Assembly (NCBI GenBank): GCA_946902985.2
Contig: OX336391.1
Span: 195,860,289 to 195,924,288, forward strand
Reading direction: 5' to 3'
DNA from: Meconema thalassinum
Taxonomy: Eukaryota > Arthropoda > Insecta > Orthoptera > Tettigoniidae
DNA: 64,000 nucleotides
The translations under genes and the position numbers were made by a program. This document shows, piece after piece, positions 53,211 through 64,000 of this stretch (positions within the stretch are counted from its first letter, which is position 1; each line of letters starts with the position of its first letter). A model generated the notes under the pieces. That model had not been told where the DNA came from and made no database searches. It worked only from the letters and a program-made list of their open reading frames with translations.

Positions 53211-55936
53211 TTAGCCTACTTACGATTTTTGCAAAAAATGAAAGTAGACTTATGAGATCAACACAGGGCGAAAAAAGTGTGTCTGTCTGTGTGTGTGTGT
53301 GTATGTGTGTGTGTGAGTCTGTGTGTGTGTCTGTGTGTGAGTGTGTGTACTCTGAATGCCTGTCCCCCCTATCAATTCGAACGCGGTGAATGCGAATTGA
53401 ACGAAATTTGGTACAAAGGTAGCACTAGCAAAGGACACCTCAGTGTCATGTTTTATATCGCCGCCATCTTGACGGAAACGCAATGGCGGCCACACAAATG
53501 TTCAAAGCTTAAATCAAATTGCGACTAACCTAATCATCCGCTCTCTACCAAATTTTGCAACAACATACCTTTATGGGGGGAGCATCCTTTGACCAAACTA
53601 ATAGGTCATCAGCGTAATAGTTTGCGGATGGCGGCCATCTTTGTGTGAAAATCGATTCCCCCTATTAATTCGAACACGGTGCAACCGAATGGAACGAAAT
53701 TTGGTACAGAGGTAGTACTAACAAAAGGCACGTCAGTCTCATGTTTAATATCACCGCCATCTTGACGGAAACGTAATGGCGGCCACACAAATGTTCAAAG
53801 CTTAAATCAAATTACGACTAACCTAATCATCCGATCTCTACCAAATTTTGCAAGAGCATACCTTTATGGTGGGAGCATCCTTTGACCAAACTAATAGGTC
53901 ATCAGCGTAATAGTTTGCGGATGGCGGCCATCTTTGTGTGAAAATCGATTCCCCCTATTAATTCGAACACGGTGCAACCGAATGGAACGAAATTAGGTAC
54001 AGAGGTAGTACTAACAAAAGGTACCACAGTGTCATTTTTTATATCGCCGCTATCTTGACGGAAACGTAATGGCGGCCACACAAATGTCAAAGCTTAAATC
54101 AAATAACGATTAACATAATCATCCGATCTCTACCAAATTTTGCAATTACATACCTTTATGGAGGGAGCATCCTTTGACCAATCTAATAGGTCATTCGCCT
54201 AATAGTTTGCGGATGGCGGCCATCGTTATGTCAAAATTGATTCCCCCTATTAATTCGAACACGGTTGAACCGAATGGAACGAAATTTGATACAGAGGTAG
54301 CACTAGCAAAGGGCACCTCAATGTCATGTTTTATATATATCGCCGCCATATTGACTGAAACGTAATGGTGGCCACACGAATGTTCAAAGCTTAAATCAAA
54401 TTACGATTAACCTAATCATCCGATCTCTACCAAATTTTGCAACTACATACCTTTATGGAGGGAGCATCGTTTGACCAATCTAATAGGTCATTCGCCTAAT
54501 AGTTTGCGGATGGCGGCCATCTTTATGTCAAAATTGATTCCCCCTATTAATTCGAACACGGTGGAACCGAATGGAACGAAATTTGGTACAGAGGTAGCAC
54601 TAGCAAAGGGCACCTCAGTGGCATGTTTTATATCGCCGCCATCTAGACTGAAACGTAATGGCAGCCACACGAATGTTCAAAGCTTAAATCAAATTACGAT
54701 TAACCTAATCATCCGATCTCTACCAAGTTTTGCAACTACATACCTTTATGGAGGGAGCATCCTTTGACCAGTCTAATAGGTCATTCACCTAATAGTTTGC
54801 GGATGGCGGCCATCTTTGTGTCAGAATCGATTCCCCCTATTAATTCAAACACGGTGAAACCGAATGGAACAAAATTTGGTACAGAGATAGCACTAGCAAA
54901 GGGCATCTCAGTGTCATGATTAATGTCGCTGCCATATTGACAGAAACGTAATGGCGGCCACACAAATGTTTAAAGCTTAAATCAAATTACGACTAACATC
55001 ACCATCCGATCTCTACCAAACTTTGCAACAACATACCTTTATGGAGGGAGCATCCTTTGACCAATCTAATAGGTCATTCACCTAATAGTTTGCGGATGGC
55101 GGCCATCTTTGTGTCAGAATCGATTCCCCCTATTAATTCAAACACGGTGAAACCGAATGGAACAAAATTTGGTACAGAGATAGCACTAGCAAAGGGCATC
55201 TCAGTGTCATGATTAATGTCGCCGCCATATTGACAGAAACGTAATGGCGGCCACACAAATGTTTAAAGCTTAAATCAAATTACGACTAACATAACCATCC
55301 GATCTCTACCAAACTTTGCAACAACATACCTTTATGGAGTATCCTTTGACCAATCTAATAGGTCATTAGCCTAATAGTTTGCGGATGGCGGCCATCTTTA
55401 TGTCAAAATTGATTCCCCCTATTAATTCGAACACGGTGGAACCGAATGAACGAAATTTGGTACAGAGGTAGCACTAGCAAAGGGCACCTCAGTGTCATGT
55501 TTTATATCACCGCTATCTCGACGGAAACGTAATCGCGGCCACCCAAATGTTAAAAGCTAAAATGTAATTACGACCAACCTAATAATCTAGTCTCTACCAA
55601 ATTTTGCAACACCATATCTTTATTTGGGAACCATATTCTGACCAAACTGCAAGAACATCAGCCCAATAGTTTGCAGATGGTGGCCAAGTATGTGTGCAAA
55701 TCGATTCCCCCTATCAATTCAAACACGGTGAAACCGAATTGAACGAAATTTGGTACAGAGGTAGCACTAGCAAAGGGCACCTCATATTCATGTTTAATAT
55801 CCCTATAGCACGTTGTATTTCAACAAGCTACTACAACCAACATTCAATCATACTCCTTGAAAAGGACAAAGAGTTATAACAATACCCATGCATTTAGGAG
55901 AAAGTAGGCTATATGTTCTTTACTGAACATCTTGTT
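53211..55936 (+). mobile_element. HINE family 1, copy D, about 8 tandem units
   Basis: 5' TTAGCCTACTTACGATTTTT, GT/GTCT tract at 53278-53355, about eight 293-bp units, 3' GAAAGTAGGCTA, hairpin and CTTGTT at 55936. It is inserted in the T tract of duplicated unit A; unit B at 56581-56600 is the empty equivalent. Confidence 0.93.
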
Positions 55937-56433
55937 TTAATATATAATTTCCATTGCAAAAAGCACCATATAACGCTTTATTTTATAACGTCTCAGTACT
56001 CTGAATATAAAAAAGATCAAGCAATAAAGTTCTACTCTGATAGGATTTGAACCCCGGCCAGCCACATGAGAGACGGGAGCTCTAACCACACAGACAATCG
56101 TACACTCATAACTCACGCGTTATCAATCAAATACATATAACGTACTGTATTAGCAAATAATCACTTGGACTGAAGATTTCTTCACTGGAGTGTATTTCAA
56201 ACCGAGTTCATTTCATATTAAGTTCATATAATTGTTATCAGTAGGTTATATTGCATGCAACATACTGAAATTAGTAAAATGTACGTCAGAACGAGAGATC
56301 AGCTGCCATCTTGTCAAATAGCCGAGACGATTCAGATTTTTAAGTCACTTCTAGATTATAATATTACAATATAAACTTTTAATTTCGAACGAACCACGTC
56401 GCTTAGAACAGATTAAACGATTCTTGTTTCGAT
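55937..56433 (+). repeat. ~660-bp duplicated unit A, right part
   Basis: Continues unit A. On the minus strand (56035-56105) it holds a tRNA-like segment (GTGTGGTTAGAGCTCCCGTC and CCGGGGTTCAAATCC). Confidence 0.9.
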
Positions 56434-57092
56434 GTGCACAAGGAATAAACGAATGTTACTGTATTATTACTCCTAGCAGTCGTTAAGACTGGGTTCACTA
56501 ACTGGCCGGTATAGAGCGCTGTTCGAATCTATAGTTTCTTCATAGTACAACTGAAGGCTGGTAGATGTCACTCCGGTGGAGAATGTCGTTTTTTTTAATG
56601 TATAATTTCCATTATAAAACGCACCATATAACGCTTTATTTTATAACGTCTCAGTACTCAAGAAACAATAAATATAAAAAAAAATCAAGCAAAAATTTCT
56701 ACTCTGATAGGATTTGAACCCCGGCCAGCCACATGAGAGACGGGAGCTCTAACCACACAGCCAATCGTACACTCATAACTCACGCGTTATCGATTAAATA
56801 CATATAACGTACTGTATTAGCAAATAATCACTTGGACTGAAGATTTCTTCACTGGAGTATATTTCAAACCGAGTTCATTTCATATTAAGTTCATATAATT
56901 TTTATCAGTAGGTTATATTGCATGCAACATACTGAAATTAGTAAAATATAGGTCAGAACGAGAGATCAGCTGCCATCTTGTCAAATAGCCGAGACGATTC
57001 AGATTTTTAAAGTCACTTCTAGATTATAATATTACAATATAAACTTTTAATTTCGAACGAACCACGTCGCTTAGAACAGATTAAACGATTCT
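56434..57092 (+). repeat. ~660-bp duplicated unit B (uninterrupted)
   Basis: Directly follows unit A, with a few per cent divergence judged by eye. It contains eight Ts at 56589-56596 where unit A holds the HINE. The tRNA-like segment is at 56697-56770 (minus). Confidence 0.9.
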
Positions 57093-57094
57093 TG

Positions 57095-57588
57095 GTTAGA
57101 TAATCGGAACTGGTGGGTCCCATGTTATGGATTATAAATTTTGCATAATTCACACGGCCGCCATCCTGAAATGGTACGTTTGATGACCTTGTAGTTTGGG
57201 CACAAGACGCGTCCCATATGAAGGTAGGTTGTTACCAAATTTGGTAAAGATCCGATGATTAGTTTGGTCGTTATGCATTATTACGTTTTGACCATTCGAT
57301 TGGCCACCATTACCTTTTGGTAAAGATGGCGGCAATATAAAACATGACATTGAGGTGCCCTTTGCCAGTGCTACCTCTGTACCAAATTTCGTTCAATTCG
57401 GTTTAACCGTGTTCGAATTGATAGGGGGACAGACATTCAGAGTACACACACTCGCACACACACAAACACACACACACACACACACAGACTCACACACATA
57501 CACACACACAGACAGACACACTTTTTTTCGCCCTGTAGTGATCTCATAAGTCTACTTTCATTTTTTGCAAAAATCGAAAGTAGGCTAA
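57095..57588 (-). mobile_element. HINE family 1, 3'-truncated copy
   Basis: 5' end GAAAGTAGGCTAA at 57588, a CA/CAGA tract (57440-57520), then a little over one diverged unit (GGCCACCATTACCTTTTGG). It abuts unit B. Confidence 0.8.
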
Positions 57589-57615
57589 AAATACATATAT
57601 TAATAATTATTACGA

Positions 57616-57642
57616 CTAGAAGACCCGTGCTGCTCCGCAGCA
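57616..57642 (-). mobile_element. Candidate Helitron 3' terminus
   Basis: The minus strand reads TGCTGC-GGA-GCAGCA (6-bp stem), 8 nt, then CTAG followed by T, the classical Helitron end (hairpin, CTRR, insertion before T). The body upstream (minus) would extend right of 57642. Confidence 0.65.
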
Positions 57643-58500
57643 TTCACTTCAACAATCTTACAGCACTTCTGTCCATATGACATTTGCATGTCTTCATGCT
57701 AGTGTCCTGAACAGACATTTACGGTACCGTCGCTTTTGGGTAAATGATGAAGTAGACTTTAGAGATCAATTGTGTGGGTGTCTGCCTGTCCTCTGTGTGT
57801 GTGTCCCACTATTTACCCTGCGTAAGCTTAAAAGGCGCACGGACGTCAGGCCGAGGTGAACAGCTAACTCCAAACACATAAGCTATACTCTTCTCTGAAG
57901 AATTGACTCGACACGACTCGGAAGTTTGATGCTGACTGAAGCTAGGGTGATAGGTCGCTCGCAAGCTCGTTAACTCACTCTGAAGCTCGTAATTTAAATG
58001 TCGACTGAATGGAGATTGCTGGAAGAAATGAAAATATAAAAACACTTACAGTGGTCGATGTGGGAGCTGCTGCGGACTTTCTTGCAGAACTTTTCATGCT
58101 GAACAATTCTCAGAGAATATCGATATTTTTAACGGTTTACCCAGTGTAAGCTTAAAAGACACATGGACGTTAGGTTTTTCTTCAACTCAATTCACTGAAA
58201 TCGAAAATGCTCGGCTTCTCTTTGTCATAAATAAATGTTTTTCTACCTAATCCTTCATCGAGATATTCTTTGCAGAATGGTGAAAACCGCATAAAAATCC
58301 ATCAAGTTGCTGTCGAGATTACCCGTTACATCCAAGAATTGGAAACTTTGTTTTATATTAAGTAGATAGAGATATCCACACAATTTAAGACTACAGCGGT
58401 ACAATTTGGTGTTTTGTCTACTTATGAACAATGGTATAAATTTAAAATAAAAGCTGGACCTCTTATATATGAATTTAGAGATGTGACTCTTGGTTAACAT
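57643..58500. other. Unassigned; two direct repeats and a HINE-like 5' segment
   Basis: GTAAGCTTAAAAGGCGCACG at about 57824 recurs as GTAAGCTTAAAAGACACATG at about 58147. Upstream, AAGTAGACTTTAGAGATCAA with GTCTGCCTGTCC (57750-57800) resembles a HINE 5' end. Possibly a further, degenerate HINE family. Confidence 0.5.
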
Positions 58501-58501
58501 A

Positions 58502-59053
58502 TAGAGGTGTGCAAATTAATAGAATTAAATAAATAATTTTAATTAGTCATAATTACTTTTAATCAAAATCATTTTATTGACCAACTTCTTTTGTTGTCCT
58601 ACTTAGTAGTGTGTCATTTCCCGTGGAATTAAACCTTTTCCCATAAGGAATTGCGTCTGGAAACATTCAGATTATTGGATTCCGAGGGATATCTGAGCTG
58701 GGTCCATTTTCAATTTTTCATTGACTTTAGAATTCAAGTCAGGTGATTTCAATGCATAGTTCATGAACCTTTGAACAGTTCAATAGCGTTCATCAGTTAA
58801 AATACCCCTAATCCCTCCGCTCTAATTCACACGTAAAGTAGAGTGAAGTAATAAAAACGAAACGTGTGGCATTTTGCATTTGCAAGGCTCCTCTGTTAGT
58901 GGAGATTCTAAAAATCATTTTAATTTGAGTTTCTTGGTTAAACATTTGAAGTAATTGCATCGCCTTGTAAACATACTTAGTGCATTAAACCGTGAAAAGT
59001 AAAAATGCAATTTTGGAAAACTGGCATGGAATCTAATAATTTGCACATCTCTG
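58502..59053. mobile_element. Mariner-type MITE with ~22-bp TIRs
   Basis: TA flanks it (58500-58501 and 59054-59055). Left end GAGGTGTGCAAATTAATAGA, right end TCTAATAATTTGCACATCTC. No transposase. Partial copies at 15690-15765 plus 18241-18470, and at 21421-21550. Confidence 0.8.
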
Positions 59054-59055
59054 TA

Positions 59056-59320
59056 AAGACAGCTATCGCCTCCACCCCTACAGATAGAATAGTAAGTAAA
59101 GGCGATTGATGAGAAATGAAAAGATAACTCACACAGACGGAATTAATATTTATTAAGCTGTAAATTTGATTGAGTGTATCTTTGTTATAGAACTGAGGGA
59201 ATGAAATAACAGGAGATAGGATAGTAATCACCGATGTAGGACAATAGTATTTTTTTTACCATTACCACAGGACAGTTATCGTATTAGGGATGGGAACGTC
59301 CTTATATAATTGTTATTTAA
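59056..59320. other. Unassigned sequence
   Basis: No gene recognised. Near 59330-59410 the text GCTGAGGTCTGTACTCCTCC resembles the Helitron end at 57621. Confidence 0.35.
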
Positions 59321-59425
59321 TCTGTGCCCCGTTTGCTGAGGTCTGTACTCCTCCGCAACATTCGTTTCAAAATTCTAATAGTACTTCCTTCCATTCGACA
59401 TTTGCTGTTCGCTTGCCTTTTGGTT

Positions 59426-60600
59426 CTATTTGAACTTTGACGTCATGAAAATATTTTGCTCGCGGTAGTGCGACATACAGTAAAGTTGTCCGTGGCTAAA
59501 CACCGGTTGAGGTAAATAAATGCCTACTTGATCTAGTGTTTGACCTTGAGCTTTATTGAAAGTTATACAAAAAGCCAAACGCACTGGAAACTCTCTCCTT
59601 TCGAAGGAAAATGGCATAGAATTATCTGATGGCGTAAGGTCAAGGCGAGGGTGTTGGACATTGTTTCCAACATTTACGCCAGCAATAATATCCAGGTGTA
59701 AGCAATTGTCATGCATCTTCCAAACCATCAGTCTAGTACCGTTCAACAGACCTTGGGTAACATTAATATTTCTCAACAAAATCACAATTGAGCCTTCTTT
59801 TAGTCGAAGGATATGAGGTGGCAATCCACTTATGCCTAAGCTGTCTAAAAATTCAATTGGGAATTGTAGAAGTTCACTCTCATCTTCAGTAATCAAATTA
59901 TTCACACTGATGTAAGTTCTCGATGATCCTGGGATTAGGTCTAAAACTTTGCCATTGATTTCTTTACAATGTTCATTTTTAGGTGCAAAAATCGCTATTT
60001 TTGAAAAGCGTGAAATATTTTTCAGGGTGGGACTAATTCTGAATTTTCTCCATCGACGTGAGGGTATTCACCGTTACCAATTTGTATCAAGAAGTTTGCA
60101 AAATCACGTTGATCTATATCCGCTCGCATATTTTTGTTGAGTTTAAACATTTTGAATAATGGCCACCAAGGAGAGAACCTTACTGACATTTGGACTGATG
60201 CTGCTTTAGATGCGTGAGACACAACAGGCAATACCTGCCTAAAATCTCCACCTAAGATGATAATGTTTACTCCGAAAGGCACGTCGTTATTCATGATATC
60301 CTTGAGCAGTCGATTTACACACATCAACGCGTGCTTATTAGCCATAGGGGCTTCATCCCAGATGATAAGTTTTGCTGAACGAATATAAAAAGCTTCCTTG
60401 CTGTTAACTTTTATTCCTGATACAGAACTTTCATGTAAATGTAGAGGTAACATGAATTGGCTGTGTACAGTGCGCCCCTGAGGGAGTAACATTGCTGCAA
60501 TACCAGTCCATGCAACATAAACTACATTTTACCTCAAATTTGTGCAACTGTGAATCAAGCCCCCTGGACCGTCAATGAAATATGCATTACTCATCCTTTC
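59426..60600 (-). pseudogene. PIF1-like Helitron helicase, C-terminal part, broken
   Basis: On the minus strand: FIDGPGG at about 60585 (start of Walker A, but the GKT/S is replaced), TGIAAMLLPQGRTVHSQF, LIIWDEAPMANKHAL (Walker B), IIILGGDFRQVLPVV, then NMRADIDQRDFANFLI. After a gap with stops it resumes with EINGKVLDLIPGSS, GIPPHILRLKEG-like sequence, INVTQGLLNGTRLMV, AFCITFNKAQGQTLDQVGIY and LPQPVFSHGQLY, the final helicase motifs. This is the 5'-to-3' helicase of rolling-circle transposons. The Rep nuclease domain is absent. At least two lesions (Walker A region; 60022-59905) make it non-functional. The left flank of the LINE at 60613 coincides with the helicase's truncated start. Confidence 0.88.
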
Positions 60601-60612
60601 ATTGCTGTTTTG

Positions 60613-63203
60613 TCATCATCATCATCATCATCAATGTCCCACTCCAGTCGCCCGGGTGTGGTTAACAAGCCTCTTCCACTCGTTTCTGTCCTTCCACTTT
60701 TCCTGCTCCATTACTTCCTCCACATCCAACCCAGCTTCTCCGATGTCCTTCTGAATATGATCCATCCATCTTCTTCTTGGTCTTCCAACTGATCGCTTAC
60801 CCTTAACCTCTCTTTCCAACTCCCTTCTTGCCGCTCGTTCCTTTCCCATTCTCTTCACATGTCCGAACCATCTCAGTCTTGCTTTCCGTATCTTCTGTAC
60901 TAACGGTTCCACATTTAGCTCTTCTCTGATTTTAACATTTTGAATTCTATCTCTTCTTGTCTTTTTTACAGATGTTCTTAAAAATTTAATTTCTGCTGCT
61001 TGGATCCTACTATCTTGTCTCTTGCTAGTTACCAGCGTTTCCAGTCCGTATGTTACAATTGGTATGAAGTACTGTTTATATAGTGTTAATTTCGTTCTCC
61101 TGGGCACTTTGTCATCGCATAAAAGCTCTCTGACTTGATGATAGAATGTTGTGCTTTTACTTAGTCTGTTGTTAATTTCAGTGTTGATTTCATTACCTCC
61201 GTTAACAATGCTACCCAGGTATGGGAACTGTTCCACATTCTCTAACCATTCTCCATCTATGTTCACTTGGCTTCTCTTTTCCTCTTTTCCACAGTGCAGG
61301 ACTACAGTTTTCCTTTTACTAATTACCATTCCAAACTCCTTCAGCTTTTCATTCCAAATGTCCAATCTCCTTTGTACTTCCTTTTCTTCCTCTCCCCAAA
61401 TCACCACATCATTTGCAAATACCAAGGCCTTCACTTCATCACTACTGATACTCTGTTTTACACGTTTTATGATTTCATCCATCAATATAACAAATAATAA
61501 TGGTGACAGTGCACTTCCTTGCTTGAGGCCTTTTTTTGTATAGAATGTTTCAGAATCACCACTACCCACTTGTACACTGCTCTTACTCTCATAATACAAG
61601 ATTTTTATCTTGTTAATTAGTGATTTTGGTACATTCCTTTTCAGTAGGCATTCCCATACATATTTTCTTTTAACTGTATCATAGGATTTTTCCACATCCA
61701 AAAATATAAAGATGATTTCTTTGTTCATTTCTAGATGCTTTTCCATTATCATTCGCACTGCAAATATCAAGTCTATTGTTGATCTATTCGGTCTAAAGCC
61801 ATACTGTTCTTTCTCTAACTGAGGTTCTATTATATCCCTCAGTCTCTTGCCTATGACTTTCTCCATTATTTTTAGCCCATGTGATAACAATGTTATACCT
61901 CTATAATTTTCACATTTCTTCCTATTTCCTTTCTTGAACAGTGGTACAATGCTTCCTTGTTGCCAATCTTCAGGTATCCTTTCATCCTTCCATATGGCAT
62001 TGAGGGTTCGGTATAGCCACTGTAGTCCAATGCTTCCTGCTGCCTTAATCATATCAGCATTGAATTCGTATTTTCCACTTGCTTTACCTTTGCTCATTGC
62101 TTTCACTGTCCTTTCAAGTTCCAACCATGTTATTGGGTTCTCTTCTTTTTCTCCATCTATTTCCATTTCCATTTTCTTATCTCGTTCTTCCTCTGGGAAG
62201 TCATCCCCATTATAAAGCTTTCAAAAAATACTTAGACATCACCTTCTGAAGACCTTTTTCATCATGCACTATGGAACCATCTTCTCTCTCTAATCCCTTG
62301 ATTTTTTTTTCTTGGTCTGCTCTTTTCGATTTTATTACTCTATACAGTAGTTTCTGATTTCCTCTACTATCTTGCTCAATTTTGTTGGTGAACTCTCCCC
62401 AGCATTTCTCTTTTTCTTTCCTGATACTCCTTTTTACTTGTAGTTTTAATCTTTTGTATTCCACATGTAACCTTTCTATCTTATCCTCATCTTTCTGATA
62501 CGTTTTTTGCTTTTCCTTATCCATTTCTTTCTTCACCTTGTTCCTTTCTTTTATTTCTTGCTTGAGGCCTTTCTTGCTTTATTTTGTCTGTCCACCATCG
62601 GGTCTCCTTTTCCTTAACCTTTGCTTTTGTTTTCCCACATACCTCAACTGCTGCTTCAACAAATGTCTGTCTGAAATTGTTCCACTCTTCTTCTCCACTT
62701 TGTGTTTCTGTGTTAGGCAGCTTCATTTTTATCCTATCTTGGAATGCTATCCTTTTGTCCTCCTCCTCCAATTCCCAAATCCTGATCTTTGGTTTTTTCT
62801 TAAGTACAATTTTAGGGATTTTTACTCGTTTTAAATCCACTATTAATAACCTGTGATCACCTCCCATACTATCACTAGGGATTATCTTCGCATCCATGAC
62901 GTATCTTCCCCATTCTCGGTCTGTTATCACAAAATCGATGAGAGTACCATACTGTCCAACCCAACTATACCGGCTGATCTTATGGCTATTCCTCTTCATG
63001 AACCACGTGTTCTTTATTATCAGGTTATTTCCGACACAAAAATCCAACAGTTTCTCTCCATCTTCATTTCGATCGCCATACCCATGTGGACCCAAAACAT
63101 TCTCATATCCCATTCTATCAGTTCCTACATGAGCATTTAGATCTCCCATTATCATGTGTACCCATGTGAGTAATCTCGTTGGATAATATGCATCTGCCTC
63201 CAA
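60613..63203 (-). pseudogene. LINE with APE endonuclease (partial) and full RT, frameshifted
   Basis: Read from 63203: the C-terminal half of an APE-type endonuclease (VHMIMGDLNAHVG, SRYSWVGQYGTLIDFVITD, GGDHRLLIVDLK). Next is a charged linker in another frame (62575-62210), then a 513-residue RT frame (62172-60631): IPEDWQQGSIVPLFKKGN, NYRGITLLSHGLKIMEKV, EQYGFRPNRSTIDLIFAV, FIFLDVEKSYDTV, LKQGSALSPLLFVILMDEII, catalytic box LVFANDVVIWG, PYLGSIVNGG, and a C-terminus with RLRWFGHVKRM and WKRLVNHTRATGVGH. The 3' end has TGA repeats. The first catalytic Asp of the FADD box is Asn (61411-61413), and there are at least two frameshifts, so it is dead despite good preservation. 5'-truncated within the endonuclease. 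Confidence 0.92.
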
Positions 63204-64000
63204 CTAGCATCAGCTCTCAGGCGTGTACGGTAACCCCAATTTTGCAGTGCATATTTTGGATTTGAGGCAAAAAGGTATCAACTCTACAATGATAAAGCAC
63301 AACTCTATTCTAAAACTTTAATTCATTGAAATAAATCATGGCTTCAAACACAAAACAATACCCAAAAAACATAAAATAAAAGCAAACAAAATTTTTACTT
63401 CCACAATCCACAAGTAAACAAATATGAAATCACAACAAAGTCATACCTAGCCATAATGCTTTACCCTTCTGTGAACTTCACAAGGATATACTAGTGCGCT
63501 GATGCACCTACGACTTCAAAACAAACTGTACATTAACATAACAGTCATACAATGTGACTTCTTTAATATTACAACAAGGATTATTCCTTAAACCTCTTTA
63601 TGTTAAACAATTCTGTGTGCCGTGCGTGTTTTAATATTTTTCTTCTCACCAATGAAATGCTTTGCATGCATTTACCTATTTGGACGTTGCACCAAAATCA
63701 ACGTGCAACTCCATAATTATGTAAGCTACCCCCTACACATCCTCCAATTATATGGTTTCACCGCATGCTGTGATTCCTAGATAAAACGTTACGTTATAGC
63801 TTATGTCGGATTGTACGATAGACTACCTCGCGCTCATGGCGATTGGCATCTGGTCACCAACTACATGACTTGGTTCCAGTGACAGTACAAATATATCATG
63901 TAACTATTCGTCAGATAGCTAAATTAATGAACCATCAGGATTAACTATAATTATCCATGTGTTCACAAACCACATGGCTATAATACTCAACATAACAATC
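63204..64000. other. Unassigned sequence to the window end
   Basis: AT-rich, no open frame or repeat family recognised. Confidence 0.4.

Overview
This window is eukaryotic, repeat-saturated intergenic DNA. It most likely comes from an insect (or close arthropod) with a large genome. I find no convincing host gene, no genuine tRNA or rRNA gene, and no bacterial-type operon. Almost everything recognisable is a transposable element (TE) or a relic of one: tRNA-derived SINEs of at least seven families, several LINE clades, a Ty3/gypsy LTR retrotransposon, Tc1/mariner-type elements, a Helitron helicase relic, and a dominant set of elements with the architecture of DINE-1/Helentron-type non-autonomous rolling-circle elements (HINEs). 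The arthropod assignment rests on these TE types; I cannot name the species.

Layout. 0-2.7 kb: a 57-bp minisatellite, a CATCAT-tailed retroposon fragment and a LINE 3' end. 2.97-4.84 kb: HINE family 1 (293-bp tandem units). 5.2-6.0 kb: two SINEs head to head. 6.1-9.0 kb: an AT-rich repeat split by a TSD-flanked ~745-bp retroposon and a family-2 HINE. 9-12.3 kb: SINEs, a TIR element and LINE pieces. 12.3-14.5 kb: mostly unassigned, with two strong hairpins. 14.5-18.2 kb: a second full-length retroposon copy with a SINE nested in it, then a 2.5-kb HINE. 18.5-19.3 kb: a CTTT microsatellite. 19.3-26.9 kb: nested LINE/SINE/Tc1 relics. 27.0-37.8 kb: a family-3 HINE split by a family-2 HINE and by a 7.9-kb Ty3/gypsy element with LTRs of equal length. 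37.8-40.2 kb: a ~160-bp tandem array and TTTA/TTTG-rich DNA. 40.3-41.2 kb: a Tc1-type element with 151-bp TIRs and a SINE inside. 41.8-48.7 kb: a SINE cluster, a CR1/Jockey-like LINE 3' end and a 1.3-kb near-perfect palindrome. 49.2-57.6 kb: two long HINEs in inverted orientation plus a ~660-bp tandem duplication. 57.6-64 kb: a Helitron 3'-end candidate, a mariner MITE, a degenerate PIF1-like helicase and a long APE-RT LINE.

The two most interesting systems are these. (1) The HINE families share one plan: 5' TTAGCC sub-terminal repeat with hairpin, GTCT/GT microsatellite, tandem repeat core, 3' matching sub-terminal repeat, short hairpin, CTTGTT end. Two insertions have a paralogous unoccupied site in the same window, and both indicate insertion into a T tract without target duplication. 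The tandem units are loaded with GCCAT-core (Pho/YY1-like) motifs. (2) The Ty3/gypsy element has equal-length LTRs, a 4-bp TSD, a tRNA-Lys-like primer site, a UUUAAAC slippery heptamer in the correct frame at the gag-pol junction, and a single in-frame stop between RNase H and integrase.

Because insertions are nested many levels deep, relative ages can be read from the sequence alone: SINE within LINE, Tc1 within LINE, LTR element and HINE within HINE, and SINE within palindrome arm.
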